Shown: positions 43,595 to 51,991 of the stretch, piece after piece
Numbering within the stretch: position 1 is the stretch's first letter
Layout: each line of letters begins with the position of its first letter
Assembly (NCBI RefSeq): GCF_024198175.1
Contig: NZ_JAJVKV010000009.1
Coordinates: 186,001 to 250,000 of the forward strand
Source: Pyxidicoccus xibeiensis
GTDB taxonomy: Bacteria > Myxococcota > Myxococcia > Myxococcales > Myxococcaceae
DNA length: 64,000 bases
Direction of reading: 5' to 3'
Program-made: the position numbers and the translations under genes
Notes under the pieces: generated by a model
Databases searched by the model: none
Seen by the model: the letters and a program-made list of their open reading frames with translations, nothing else
Told to the model about the DNA's origin: nothing

Positions 43595-44299
43595 ATGTCC
43601 CTTGTCGGCTTCTCCTTTGCCAGTGAGCTCCGTGGACCCTCGGATGGGCTGCGACCTGCCCCTGCGGCGCTGCTGGCGCGCCTGCGGCCTCATCACGACA
43701 TCGACCTGACTGCGGGGGAGATCCGCTCCGACGTTGCGCGGACACGAGCTTTAAGAGAGCCGGCGTACGAAGTCACGGGCCTCTGCCGGCTGGCGACTAC
43801 CGACGAACTCGCAGCCGCATTTCCGGGCGCCGCCTTCCTGGACCCACTCCCTCCGTGCCCTTTTCGCGGAGAGCATCTGGGATGGCTGCTGTGGGTCGTC
43901 CCGGATATCCCCGACGAATCCAGCCTCCTGGGCATGCGGCTCGCGGAGTTGTCCCTGGGACGAAGCGTCGACCTGCGAAACGGGCGGTTCTTCGACGCCA
44001 TGGTTGAATCCGAGCTTCCACTCGCCGATGTGGTGAACAAGTGGGGATTCGGTGACGGGGACCTCCTCCTCGGCGACCGGGACCATGAGGCGTACGTCTC
44101 CAGAAGACTGGAGGAAGCACTCCGGCACGCGGGTGTCCATGCGCGCGTGACGTCGCCCAGTACGTTCATGACGGGCCACAACGCGTTCCGCATCCCTGAT
44201 GCGGATGAGCAGACGATTCGCCGGCTCCAGGGCCGAACCGTGGAGCTGTGGGCGCGTCACCCGCTGCTGATCCGCCCGGGGCCCTTCTTCGAGACGTAG
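43595..44299 (+). CDS. Hypothetical protein
   Basis: From ATG 43595 the product is 234 residues; GAGG lies 8 bases upstream of this ATG, which decides it over 43550. The protein looks soluble and alpha/beta, with AALLARLRPHHDIDLTAGEIRSDV shortened to helix and strand, LGWLLWVVPDIPD and the charged segment KWGFGDGDLLLGDRDHEAYV. It lies alone on the plus strand among minus-strand genes. The family is not recognised. Confidence 0.55.
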   Translation: MSLVGFSFASELRGPSDGLRPAPAALLARLRPHHDIDLTAGEIRSDVARTRALREPAYEVTGLCRLATTDELAAAFPGAAFLDPLPPCPFRGEHLGWLLWVVPDIPDESSLLGMRLAELSLGRSVDLRNGRFFDAMVESELPLADVVNKWGFGDGDLLLGDRDHEAYVSRRLEEALRHAGVHARVTSPSTFMTGHNAFRIPDADEQTIRRLQGRTVELWARHPLLIRPGPFFET

Positions 44300-44385
44300 C
44301 CTCGCCGACACCTCGTCACTCCGCGGAGTACTCGGCCTGGTCCGCATGGTATCCACCCCGAAGCGTTCGAGGCAGTCGTCCACGG

Positions 44386-44994
44386 TCATCGCCGCACCTG
44401 CTTCACCCTCTTCTCGAAGTACTCCTTCTCGTGGCTCTCCGACTCGAAGGTGGCGGGCGCGTCCGGGTAGAGCGCGCGCAGCCCTGTCTTCGCGGCCTGG
44501 ACGACGTTGAGGCAGGCGTGGCCGAGGGAGTTCAGCAAGAAGGCACCCCCGGGCACGTAATGGCACTGGCCGACCAGGGACACGGTGGTTGCCCACTGTT
44601 CGCAGGCCGCGCGAACCTCGTACGGGGGCGCGACCAGCGTGGCGAGGGCGTCCCGGTCACACGCCTTGGCCCGGTAGTTCAGCGCGTAATACGCAACCTC
44701 CTCGTCGCCATCGCTGGACAGCTTCTTCATGAACCCCATGACCGCCGGGCTCCTGGGCTTCATGTAGAGGGCGAACGCCAGCACCCTGCGCTGCGTGCTG
44801 GATGCGCGCTGAATCCGCGCCGCCAGGACCGCTGTGTCGAAGCGACGCGCCAGCACTCGTGCCAGGTCCCAGTCCGAGGCCTCGCATTTCGTGGGGTCAC
44901 CCGCGCAAGCCAGGACTTCATCCAGCTTCATCCCCTCGAGAGGCGGCTGAGCGGGAACCTCCGCCATCAGCACTACGAGCAGCAGCGCCAGCAT
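44386..44994 (-). CDS. Secreted protein with HEAT-like helices
   Basis: From ATG 44994 the protein is 202 residues with a short signal peptide (LALLLVVLMAEVPAQ). It contains five Cys; CAGDPTKCEASD near the start and QCHYVPGG later suggest disulfides. The middle is a run of helical hairpins (LARVLARRFDTAVLAARI, VMGFMKKLSSDGDEEVAYYALNY) resembling HEAT repeats. The last 25 residues are highly charged. No enzyme motif is seen and no neighbour explains it. Confidence 0.6.
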   Translation of the reverse strand: MLALLLVVLMAEVPAQPPLEGMKLDEVLACAGDPTKCEASDWDLARVLARRFDTAVLAARIQRASSTQRRVLAFALYMKPRSPAVMGFMKKLSSDGDEEVAYYALNYRAKACDRDALATLVAPPYEVRAACEQWATTVSLVGQCHYVPGGAFLLNSLGHACLNVVQAAKTGLRALYPDAPATFESESHEKEYFEKRVKQVRR

Positions 44995-45030
44995 GGTTGT
45001 TTCACTCCCCCACAAGCGTACAGCCCACGG

Positions 45031-46008
45031 TCATCGCCATGTCCCCCAGAAGCACTTGAGCCGCAGGGACAGGGCGGAGGCACCCATGAGCCAATTGATA
45101 GCATCCAGCCCCCGGTGCGGCTGAGGGTTCTCAGATTGCCGCGAGCGGCGCACGGGTCCCCAGTTCATGGCGACGCCCAGGTATTGACCATCCAGCATCG
45201 TCGCCGTCTCTTCCCACGGCGCGTCCTCGAGCTCGAAGAGCCCCGCCGCCCGCAGTGACTCCATGAGCGACTCCAGCGACTTCCTCGACATCGAAAACCG
45301 CCGCTGGTCGTGGCGACCCCGGCGTCGGACCAGCTCGCCCCGGTCTCCCTGCACCCGGGCGATGAGGTAGCGGGAGTCGGGGGCGTCCGCCAGGTGCCAG
45401 TCCACGACACACAGGCCCTGCGAATCTCCCAGGAGGCGCCTCGCGGCCAGGGCGGTGCGGCCCATCGGGTCCGCCCCGGGCTCCAGCCACTCAAGCCGCC
45501 GGAGGACGAACGACGCCTCGCCCTTCCCGTTCGCGATCTCCGCCGAGTACTTGAAGACCCGCCCCTCCAACTGGCAGGTGAACAGCTCGGCTCCTCCATT
45601 CAGCCCCACCCCGAGGGCCTCGATCAGCACGGCGAGAATGCGTGCAAGGCGCAGGGGCGCATCCGGCACGGCGTACTCCCGCCGGCCCTCGGAGCATTCG
45701 AAGGACAGCGTCTCGGCGGAGACCATACGCCCAGCGCACAAGCCGTCACGCCCCGTGACGAGGAGCAGGGCCGGCAGCACCTCCAGCGCGTTGAAATCAC
45801 TCGCCTGAAGCCGGGTGACCACCTGCTCGAGCGCTTCGAACACCCCGTCCCGTTGCGGCTGGACGGGGGGCGGCAGCGGTGTGAATGGAGCATCCTCGAC
45901 GAGCCTCTGGGAGACAATCCGCCCATCGCGGCACGCATGGCACGGACCGGGCCTGTCACCATCGACGCCGCACTGGATGCAGAAGTAACGATCAGCCACG
46001 TGCGTCAC
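45031..46008 (-). CDS. Hypothetical protein with N-terminal zinc ribbon
   Basis: GTG 46008 is chosen because GGAAG lies 7 bases upstream; the product is 325 residues. The N-terminus has CIQC and CHAC separated by about 10 residues, a typical zinc ribbon. The rest includes a helical segment (EALEQVVTRLQASDFNALEV), a beta-rich middle and SKSLESLMESLRAAGLFELED before a Trp-rich end (MNWGPVRR, CFWGTWR). It follows the 198-residue unknown by 25 bases and is probably co-transcribed. No known family is recognised. Confidence 0.6.
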   Translation of the reverse strand: MTHVADRYFCIQCGVDGDRPGPCHACRDGRIVSQRLVEDAPFTPLPPPVQPQRDGVFEALEQVVTRLQASDFNALEVLPALLLVTGRDGLCAGRMVSAETLSFECSEGRREYAVPDAPLRLARILAVLIEALGVGLNGGAELFTCQLEGRVFKYSAEIANGKGEASFVLRRLEWLEPGADPMGRTALAARRLLGDSQGLCVVDWHLADAPDSRYLIARVQGDRGELVRRRGRHDQRRFSMSRKSLESLMESLRAAGLFELEDAPWEETATMLDGQYLGVAMNWGPVRRSRQSENPQPHRGLDAINWLMGASALSLRLKCFWGTWR

Positions 46009-46033
46009 CTCAGTGCTTCCTTGCTTCGCGGCC

Positions 46034-46630
46034 TCAAGGCTGGGGCCGGAGCAGCCACTCCTCCACCCTCGCCACCAGGTCCGCGAGATTGCGCGTCTCA
46101 TGGGTCCGAAGTGGATGCGCCCAGTCCTGTCCCTGGAGCAGCACTGCGCGGAACCGTCCTGCAGGATCCCCATCCGGATACCACCCGGCGTCGAGGAGGA
46201 AGTCGCGCCGCACTTCACGTAGCTGCAGGAGATCCTCGATCAGATAGTAGCCCCAGGCAGGGGCGTTCTCGGCCAACCCCACCGGATCCAACTGCATGAG
46301 TTCATGGTGCTCGACCATCCAGCCTCCGGGAATCCGCAGGGGCTGACGCAGCGGCTCGCCCGTTCCCCGGAGCCACTGCTTCAGCCCGGCACGAAGGGCT
46401 GGCTCCAGGGGCGCCTCCCACCCCAGCGGGGCGACCTCATGGTCCGCGATGACGTCGATCCACTCACGGAACCGGCCCCGCAACGGCTCGGGCACCAGGG
46501 CCATCACCTCGTCGATGTTCTCCAGCGTCACGTAGCTGAGGAGCACCATCCTCCCGAAGCGCTCGTCCTCGCGACACCGCTCGACCGCCCGGAGCACGCC
46601 GCTCCGCTCGGCCTCCGAGAGCTTCACCAT
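46034..46630 (-). CDS. Hypothetical protein
   Basis: The 198-residue protein is acidic and helical at its N-terminus (EAERSGVLRAVERCREDERF), with aromatic-rich middle parts (WMVEHHELMQLDPV, WGYYLIEDLLQLREV) and YPDGDPAGRFRAVLLQGQDW. There is no signal peptide or known catalytic motif. It is likely co-transcribed with the zinc-ribbon protein 25 bases downstream. The pair lies next to the Septu-like remnant in an accessory stretch. Confidence 0.58.
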   Translation of the reverse strand: MVKLSEAERSGVLRAVERCREDERFGRMVLLSYVTLENIDEVMALVPEPLRGRFREWIDVIADHEVAPLGWEAPLEPALRAGLKQWLRGTGEPLRQPLRIPGGWMVEHHELMQLDPVGLAENAPAWGYYLIEDLLQLREVRRDFLLDAGWYPDGDPAGRFRAVLLQGQDWAHPLRTHETRNLADLVARVEEWLLRPQP

Positions 46631-46727
46631 TCACTGCCTCCCGACTTCATGACGAGCGGAGGGTCGCACCAGCAGTGCAGGACCGAATCCAGGAAGCACC
46701 TGCGCCCCAGGGCCATGTCACCCACCT

Positions 46728-47026
46728 CTAGGCCCCCGGCCGCGTGGGGTCGGCGAGCCCGTGCAGCCGCCTGTACGCCGTGGGCACCAGATAGTTCAGT
46801 GCGTGCCAGGTAAAGGCAGACAATTGCGCTCGCACCAGGCACACTTCTCGTGTTGGGCCTTGTACAGGGCCAGCTTCGTCGCTCTCGTGTTGTACCCAAC
46901 CAGCATCGCCGAAAGGGCCTTCGACGGCGCCCCGTGCGTGTTGAACACCTGGACCGCGTCCTTCAGGCGCCCCGGCGTCGCTCTCTTCAGGCCCCTGGGT
47001 TCGTCTCCTCGCGAAATACGAATCAT
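46728..47026 (-). pseudogene. Truncated PtuB-like HNH nuclease of a Septu-type system
   Basis: The intact 5' part (47026 to about 46800) encodes MIRISRGDEPRGL and later YKAQHEKCAWCER, which match the N-terminus and first zinc-cysteine pair (CxYCE) of PtuB/TIGR02646-type HNH nucleases. The frame stops after 76 residues, before the His-rich nuclease core; full proteins are about 200-300 residues. A second frame from about 46820 to the stop at 46728-46730 reads WHALNYLVPTAYRRLHGLAD and could be the original C-terminus, which would mean an internal deletion of several hundred bases with a frame change. That last point is inference. ATG 47026 overlaps the ATPase stop by 4 bases. Confidence 0.65.
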
Positions 47027-48477
47027 GGGGTGCCTCCCCCGCCCTCGTTGCTCGCTTCTATGTCCGCGAAGGCCTTTCTTCCTTCGGTGGTCCCGAGCAG
47101 TTGGATGAATTCCCTACGTACCGTGCTGCGCAGCTCCCTCAGTTCCTTCTTCTGCGCTGAAGTCGGAGCCGGATGCACCGAGAGGACCTGGAGCCGCCGC
47201 AGCTTCTCTCCGAGCGGATTGGGCGTGACGCCTTCAAGCCCGAACCAGGTCCTGTAGAGCTCCCCTCCGGTCATGATTCGTGGGTCAGGCTGGTGCCCGG
47301 CGTCCTGGATGCCGGGACGGAACTGCCCGCCGCCGCGCGCCCAGCCGCCTTGGACGATGTCGCCGGTCTGCTCGTCGACGGTGAGCCGGATGACCTCGTG
47401 CGGAGCCAGCGTCGAGAGCACGACGGGCGAGTGCGTCGTCGCGACGAATTGAAGGCGGGGGAACACCCGTCGCAGGGCGGGAATGAAGCGCGCCTGCCAG
47501 GTCGGGTGCAGATAGAGGTCGATCTCGTCAACCAGCACGAGCCCCTCCATTTCGGTCGTGGTGGACTCTGCGCTCGATTCGAGCAGCACATGGCCAATGA
47601 GGTCCGCGATCCACGCAAAGGTTGATTGGTACCCATGGGAGAGTGCTACTCCCGCGATTGCCACCGGATCCTGCCCCTTGGCCATCACCTGGTAGAAGCG
47701 GTCGCTCTCGATGAGCGCGGTGCTCGACCGGGCTCCGCCCTGCCCGCGCAGCTCGAGACGTGCGAGGCCGGGAAAGAGGTCATCCCCTCCGAGCTTGACG
47801 GCTTGATTCAACATCCGGCTGAAGCGCCGGGAGGTCTCCCCGAGCCTGCGTCCCTCCCTCCGGTCCTTCTCTAGGAAGTGATTCGCGAAGCCGGTGGAGG
47901 CAAGCCGCTGCTGCCGGAACAGAGGCTCCAGCCGTTCGATGGATGGGCGAGCCAGAGCGGGAATCTCATTCGCATCAGGCAGCGCCCGCGAGATGCCGTA
48001 GCCCGCCACGAACCAGAGCGGCGTGTTCAGGGACCGGGCCTCCGCGAGGGGGTCCGCGCGCAGCTTCTTCTGCTTGTCGTAGAAGGCGGCTGCTTCAAGC
48101 GAGGTCGCGCCTGCATCAAGGCGCACGAGGGACTGGAGCATCAGCTCCGCCGGCTTGTGCTCGCTCGCGGACGGCATGTGCGGGTGGATCGTCTTGCCGC
48201 CCTTGCGCGACTGGGGGCCGAACGCGAACGCCGCGTCAATGAGCATGGGCGCTTCGTAGCGCCGATCACGCAGATGCTTCACCGCCGACCCCGCGAGACC
48301 GCTGACCTCCCTGAAGCCCGCCGCCGCCAGCGCTATCGCCTGGAGCAGCGTTGTCTTTGCCGTCCCGTTCTCGCCAATCATCACCGTCCACATGCGCGGC
48401 GCACCGCGATGCGTGAAGTCGAGTTCAAAGGCCGCAAGCCGCTTCAGATGCTCGACCTTGAGGTGGCGGATATACAT
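47023..48477 (-). CDS. PtuA-like AAA/ABC ATPase of a Septu-type defence system
   Basis: From ATG 48477 the protein is 484 residues. It has Walker A GENGTAKTT (35-43), a signature-like LSHGYQS before the ATPase core, Walker B LVLVDEIDLYLHPTW and the switch His in VATTHSP, as in OLD/SMC-related ATPases that pair with HNH nucleases in Septu and some retron systems. The C-terminal 100 residues (RIMTGGELYRTWFGLE onward) are typical of this group. In Septu the ATPase senses infection and licenses the nuclease. Here the nuclease gene, joined by a 4-base overlap, is truncated, so the ATPase may be orphaned. The upstream neighbour SppA is unrelated. Confidence 0.82.
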   Translation of the reverse strand: MYIRHLKVEHLKRLAAFELDFTHRGAPRMWTVMIGENGTAKTTLLQAIALAAAGFREVSGLAGSAVKHLRDRRYEAPMLIDAAFAFGPQSRKGGKTIHPHMPSASEHKPAELMLQSLVRLDAGATSLEAAAFYDKQKKLRADPLAEARSLNTPLWFVAGYGISRALPDANEIPALARPSIERLEPLFRQQRLASTGFANHFLEKDRREGRRLGETSRRFSRMLNQAVKLGGDDLFPGLARLELRGQGGARSSTALIESDRFYQVMAKGQDPVAIAGVALSHGYQSTFAWIADLIGHVLLESSAESTTTEMEGLVLVDEIDLYLHPTWQARFIPALRRVFPRLQFVATTHSPVVLSTLAPHEVIRLTVDEQTGDIVQGGWARGGGQFRPGIQDAGHQPDPRIMTGGELYRTWFGLEGVTPNPLGEKLRRLQVLSVHPAPTSAQKKELRELRSTVRREFIQLLGTTEGRKAFADIEASNEGGGGTP

Positions 48478-48555
48478 GGGCGCAAGCTCACACGCGGGGG
48501 GAGCGTGCCGCAAGGGACTTGCCCATCCTCTTCATGACGGCTCGCTACGCGCCCA

Positions 48556-50325
48556 TTACCCGCCGCCCTCGGGTTCCTTCAGCTCCGCCAGGAGCCCGCT
48601 CAGCCACGTCCTCCAGGCCACCGGCACGTCGAATTCCTCCGTGCCCAGGCCGCCTCCCAGGCTCCACGACACGGGGCACAGCGCATACACCTGTGCCCGC
48701 GCCGTGCTCATCAGCAGCTTCAAGAGATTGAACCGCTGCACCGGCGCACCGAAGGTCTTGAGCTCGAAGTGCTCCGCGGACACCTTCGCCAGCCCCAGCG
48801 CGTGGCGGCACGCCTCCTCGAAGCCGCCCAGCCGGTCCACCAGGCCCAGGTCCTTCGCGCGCATCCCCGAGTACACCCGGCCCTCCGCCAGCGCGTGGAT
48901 CTCCTCCGTCGTCCGCCCCCGCGCCTTCGCCACGTGCCCCAGGAAGGCCTGGTACATCTCCTCGATGTCCGCCTCCAGCGAGGCCCGCTCGTGCGGCGTG
49001 AAGCCCCGCGAGTTCGAGAACACGCCCGCGTTCTCCCCTCTCGCAATCAGCTTCCGGTGCACCCCCACCCGCTCCAGCAGCACCGACGCCTCGAACTTGC
49101 CCGCGAACACGCCAATCGAGCCCACCACCGCATGCGGCGTCGACCAGATCTCCTTCGCCCCCACCGCCACCATGTAGCCGGCGCTGGCGCACACCTGGTC
49201 CATGAACGCGATGACCGGCTTCTTGCGCGCCACCCGCTGCACCACCTCGAGGATCTGCTCCGACGCCAGCGCCACGCCTCCCGGGCTGCTGATGTGGAGC
49301 ACCACCGCCTTCGAGCGCCTGTCCCTGCCCGCCGCGCGCAGGGCCTTCACCACCGTCTCCGACGTCGCGAACCTCCCGGCACCCCCGCCCCGTCCCTGGG
49401 TGATGAGGCCGGAGATGGGAATCATCGCCAGCCTCGGCCGCCGCCGCAGCGGCCTCCAGCGGACCGGCGGGAAGGGCAGCGTCTCCAGGTACGTGGACAT
49501 CGGCTCCAGCTCCGTCTCCTCCTCGCCCTCCTCCGCCTTCACCAGCCCCAGGTGCACCGGCAGGTCCGTCTCGCTGACCAGCGCATCCGCCAGCCCTGCG
49601 TCCACCGCCCGCTTCGCGCTGTAGGGCCCCTGGTCGATGAGCGCCTTCACCTCCTCCGGCGTCTTGCGCCGTCCCCGCGCCACCGCGTCCACCAGGTCCG
49701 CGTACCGCTCGTCCAGGAAGGTCTCCACCGTCTTGGCCTGGATGTCGGACACGGCCTTGTGCGTCCACAGCTCCGGCGCCGTCTTGTAGTCACCCCGCCG
49801 CACGAAGTGGGCATGGATGCCCACCCGGCTCAGCGCATCCCCGAGGGCCGACGCCTCGGCCACGTAGCCCGTCAGCTCCACCCGCCCCATGGGGGCCAGC
49901 AGCACCTCGTCCGCCGCGCACATGACCGGGTACGCGTCCGTCCCCACGCTCACCGCCCAGGTCACCACCCGCTTGCCCGCCGCCCGGAACTCCGCCAGCA
50001 CCGCCAGCAGCGCGTCCCGCCGGGCCGCCGTCACCTCCAGGTCCTCCAGCTCCAGCAGGATGCCCTTCACCCGGGCGTCCTTCGCCAGCAGCCTCAAGGA
50101 CTCCCGGAAGCGCTCCAGCGACGTCACGGCGGCCGGCTCCGGACGGCTGCTGCCCCCGAGCTGGAACCGGGGCTGGCGCTGCTCCCGGTACGGCGGGTTC
50201 CCCGTCAGCCGGAAGCGCACGTAGGCGGGCCGGTGGCGCGCCCCGAGCAGCCGGAAGGGCGCCCCCAGCAGGGTGCGCAGGAGGATGAGGAGGTTGACGA
50301 GGGCGATGAAGGGCAGGCGCAGCAT
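48556..50325 (-). CDS. sppA: Signal peptide peptidase SppA (long form)
   Basis: The 589-residue length and tandem S49 domains match the long SppA form. An N-terminal hydrophobic segment (PFIALVNLLILLRTLLG) anchors it in the inner membrane. The general base Lys181 is in RRGDYKTAPE of the first half; the nucleophile Ser381 is in VCASAGYMVA of the second, preceded by HISSPGG for the oxyanion site. It degrades signal peptides left after secretion and possibly other membrane peptides. The divergent gene at 50434 encodes a small membrane protein; the ATPase gene follows downstream after about 80 bases. Confidence 0.93.
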   Translation of the reverse strand: MLRLPFIALVNLLILLRTLLGAPFRLLGARHRPAYVRFRLTGNPPYREQRQPRFQLGGSSRPEPAAVTSLERFRESLRLLAKDARVKGILLELEDLEVTAARRDALLAVLAEFRAAGKRVVTWAVSVGTDAYPVMCAADEVLLAPMGRVELTGYVAEASALGDALSRVGIHAHFVRRGDYKTAPELWTHKAVSDIQAKTVETFLDERYADLVDAVARGRRKTPEEVKALIDQGPYSAKRAVDAGLADALVSETDLPVHLGLVKAEEGEEETELEPMSTYLETLPFPPVRWRPLRRRPRLAMIPISGLITQGRGGGAGRFATSETVVKALRAAGRDRRSKAVVLHISSPGGVALASEQILEVVQRVARKKPVIAFMDQVCASAGYMVAVGAKEIWSTPHAVVGSIGVFAGKFEASVLLERVGVHRKLIARGENAGVFSNSRGFTPHERASLEADIEEMYQAFLGHVAKARGRTTEEIHALAEGRVYSGMRAKDLGLVDRLGGFEEACRHALGLAKVSAEHFELKTFGAPVQRFNLLKLLMSTARAQVYALCPVSWSLGGGLGTEEFDVPVAWRTWLSGLLAELKEPEGGG

Positions 50326-50433
50326 GGCGTCCAGTCCTGGAAGGAAATGTGGGTCTCCGGGCCGTACTGGAGGCCTCTTCCGGGTGCAAGCCTTGTTCTT
50401 CCGGTGCGTTGGCTCGTGTTAGCCTCCGCGCCC

Positions 50434-50778
50434 ATGCGCTACGTCCTCCCCCGGCTCGTTCTCGTTCTCGCCCTGACCTCGGGCGGTGCCGCGCTGGCCC
50501 AGCCCCGGAAGCAGGTGCAGGAGTTCCAGGCCCCGCGTGAGATGACTCCCGAAGAGCGGGAGGAAGCCAAGCAGCGCGCCATGGGCAACAACCTCAACTC
50601 CTATGGCAAGGACATCCAGGTGAAGCAGAAGCCCTTCCCGTGGATGGCCGTGGGCCTCGCCGGCCTCGTGTTCCTCGGGACGGTGCCCTTCGCCATCCGC
50701 GCCTACCGGAACACCACCAAGGACATCTCCGGCGCCAACACCGTCGGCGCCCACCGCGAAGACGACGAGGCGGCCTGA
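50434..50778 (+). CDS. Small exported membrane protein of unknown function
   Basis: The 114-residue product has an N-terminal signal (RLVLVLALTSGGAALAQ), a charged helix (REMTPEEREEAKQRAMG) and one membrane helix (WMAVGLAGLVFLGTVPFAIRAY, about 70-91), then a short polar end. Cytoplasmic or periplasmic orientation is uncertain. It is divergent from sppA (about 110 bases between starts) and convergent on rtcA (28 bases). The family is not recognised. Confidence 0.7.
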   Translation: MRYVLPRLVLVLALTSGGAALAQPRKQVQEFQAPREMTPEEREEAKQRAMGNNLNSYGKDIQVKQKPFPWMAVGLAGLVFLGTVPFAIRAYRNTTKDISGANTVGAHREDDEAA

Positions 50779-50806
50779 GCCTCCCCGGGTCCCCGGGCAT
50801 TGACCG

Positions 50807-51883
50807 TCAGCGCGGGCGGACCTCGACGGCGCCACCCGCATCCACGCTGACGTGCACGGGAAGGAAGCGCTCGACGACGCGGGCGTGCGTGGTGAGGTGG
50901 TCGGTGATGCGCGCCGCCGTGAAGCGCGTGGTGCCGGGCGTGGCCGGGCCCAGGCGTCCCGCGGCCAGCAGCGCGGCGGGCAGCAGGATCTGATCGGCGA
51001 GGTGCTCATCGAGCGCGCCCCCGGTCTCCATGAAGGCCGCCAGGGCCTCGCCGGCCTCGCGTCCCACCTCCTCCGCCGGACGGCCCCGCTCACCCAGGGC
51101 GGTGAAGCCGGCGATGGTGTGCTCGAACTGGGCGAGCACGAATGTCACCGTGCCCACCGAGCGGGTGACGGACAGCGGCCGGTTCTCCGCCTCGGCCAGG
51201 ATGCCCCGCTCGCGCAGGGCGGCCACGGCGGCGCGGGACTGGCGCTCGGCGATGCCGAAGGGCAGCCCGCCGACGAAGGACGACACGCGCACCTCGCGCA
51301 GCATGCCCCGGGCGGGCAGCTCCACCAGCAGCGGAGGCTCCTGCGGCGCGCCCACGTCGGCGACGAGCTCCCCCGCGCCCTCCGGGTAGAAGCCCGCGTG
51401 CGGCATGGTGAGCTGCACGGGCAGGCCATACGCGCGGGCCACCGGCTGCCAGACGTTGGCGACGTAGTGGAAGCTGGGGCTGTGCGGCAGGTGCGTGCCG
51501 CCGCGCAGGGTGAGCCGCCCGCCACCGGCCAGGGCCAGCGGGTAGACGAGGCACTGGAAGAGCAGCGGCGTGCTGCCGGCGGTGCCCACCTCCACGAGGT
51601 AGTCCCCGGCCTTCACGGTGCCCGGCTTGAAGGAGAGCTCGGACGCACCCACGGTGGCGCCCTCGCTGGAGCCGCCCCCCAGGGCTTCGGCGCCGCGCAC
51701 GCAGGCCAGGTGCTGGGGGCGCAGCCCGGGTGGATCCCTCCGCTCGCGCAGGCGGGTGATGTGGAAGGGACGGCCGGTGATGAGCGACAGCGACAGCGCC
51801 GAGCGGAGGATCTGCCCTCCCCCCTCACCCTCACTTCCATCGAGCCGCACAGGCCCGCTGTCGGGCCCCTCCGTGCCGGTCAT
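50807..51883 (-). CDS. rtcA: RNA 3'-terminal phosphate cyclase
   Basis: From ATG 51883 the protein is 358 residues. It has the family start DGSEGEGGGQILRSALSLSLITG, then RPQHLACVRGAEAL, GTAGSTPLLFQCL and the nucleophilic His294 in DEHLADQILLP, which takes AMP from ATP. The enzyme converts RNA 3'-phosphates to 2',3'-cyclic phosphates. ATG 51883 has GGGAGG just upstream, whereas ATG 51895 lies in the ribosome binding site region, so I prefer 51883. No rtcB or rtcR is next to it, unlike in enterobacteria. Confidence 0.93.
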   Translation of the reverse strand: MTGTEGPDSGPVRLDGSEGEGGGQILRSALSLSLITGRPFHITRLRERRDPPGLRPQHLACVRGAEALGGGSSEGATVGASELSFKPGTVKAGDYLVEVGTAGSTPLLFQCLVYPLALAGGGRLTLRGGTHLPHSPSFHYVANVWQPVARAYGLPVQLTMPHAGFYPEGAGELVADVGAPQEPPLLVELPARGMLREVRVSSFVGGLPFGIAERQSRAAVAALRERGILAEAENRPLSVTRSVGTVTFVLAQFEHTIAGFTALGERGRPAEEVGREAGEALAAFMETGGALDEHLADQILLPAALLAAGRLGPATPGTTRFTAARITDHLTTHARVVERFLPVHVSVDAGGAVEVRPR

Positions 51884-51934
51884 GTCCCTCCCCATCCCTC
51901 GCGTTACGTCGTGGCAGGTGCAGCGTAACAGGTA

Positions 51935-51956
51935 CCCCCGGGAATCTGCCCGGGGG
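51935..51956 (-). terminator. Candidate terminator after the CocE/NonD hydrolase
   Basis: cccccggg (51935-51942) and cccggggg (51949-51956) make a perfect 8-base-pair stem with a 6-base loop, 36 bases past the hydrolase stop and before the rtcA start. The flanking sequence is GC-rich without a T tract. Confidence 0.45.
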
Positions 51957-51991
51957 CGCGGGCGCGGTGTCGCGCCCGGAACGTCCGGGCG

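Noticed and set aside
46624..46899. Minus-strand frame of 91 codons over the PtuB-like remnant
   Set aside because: It overlaps the better-supported CAWCER frame and shows no family match; it is taken as an out-of-frame reading of a decayed gene.
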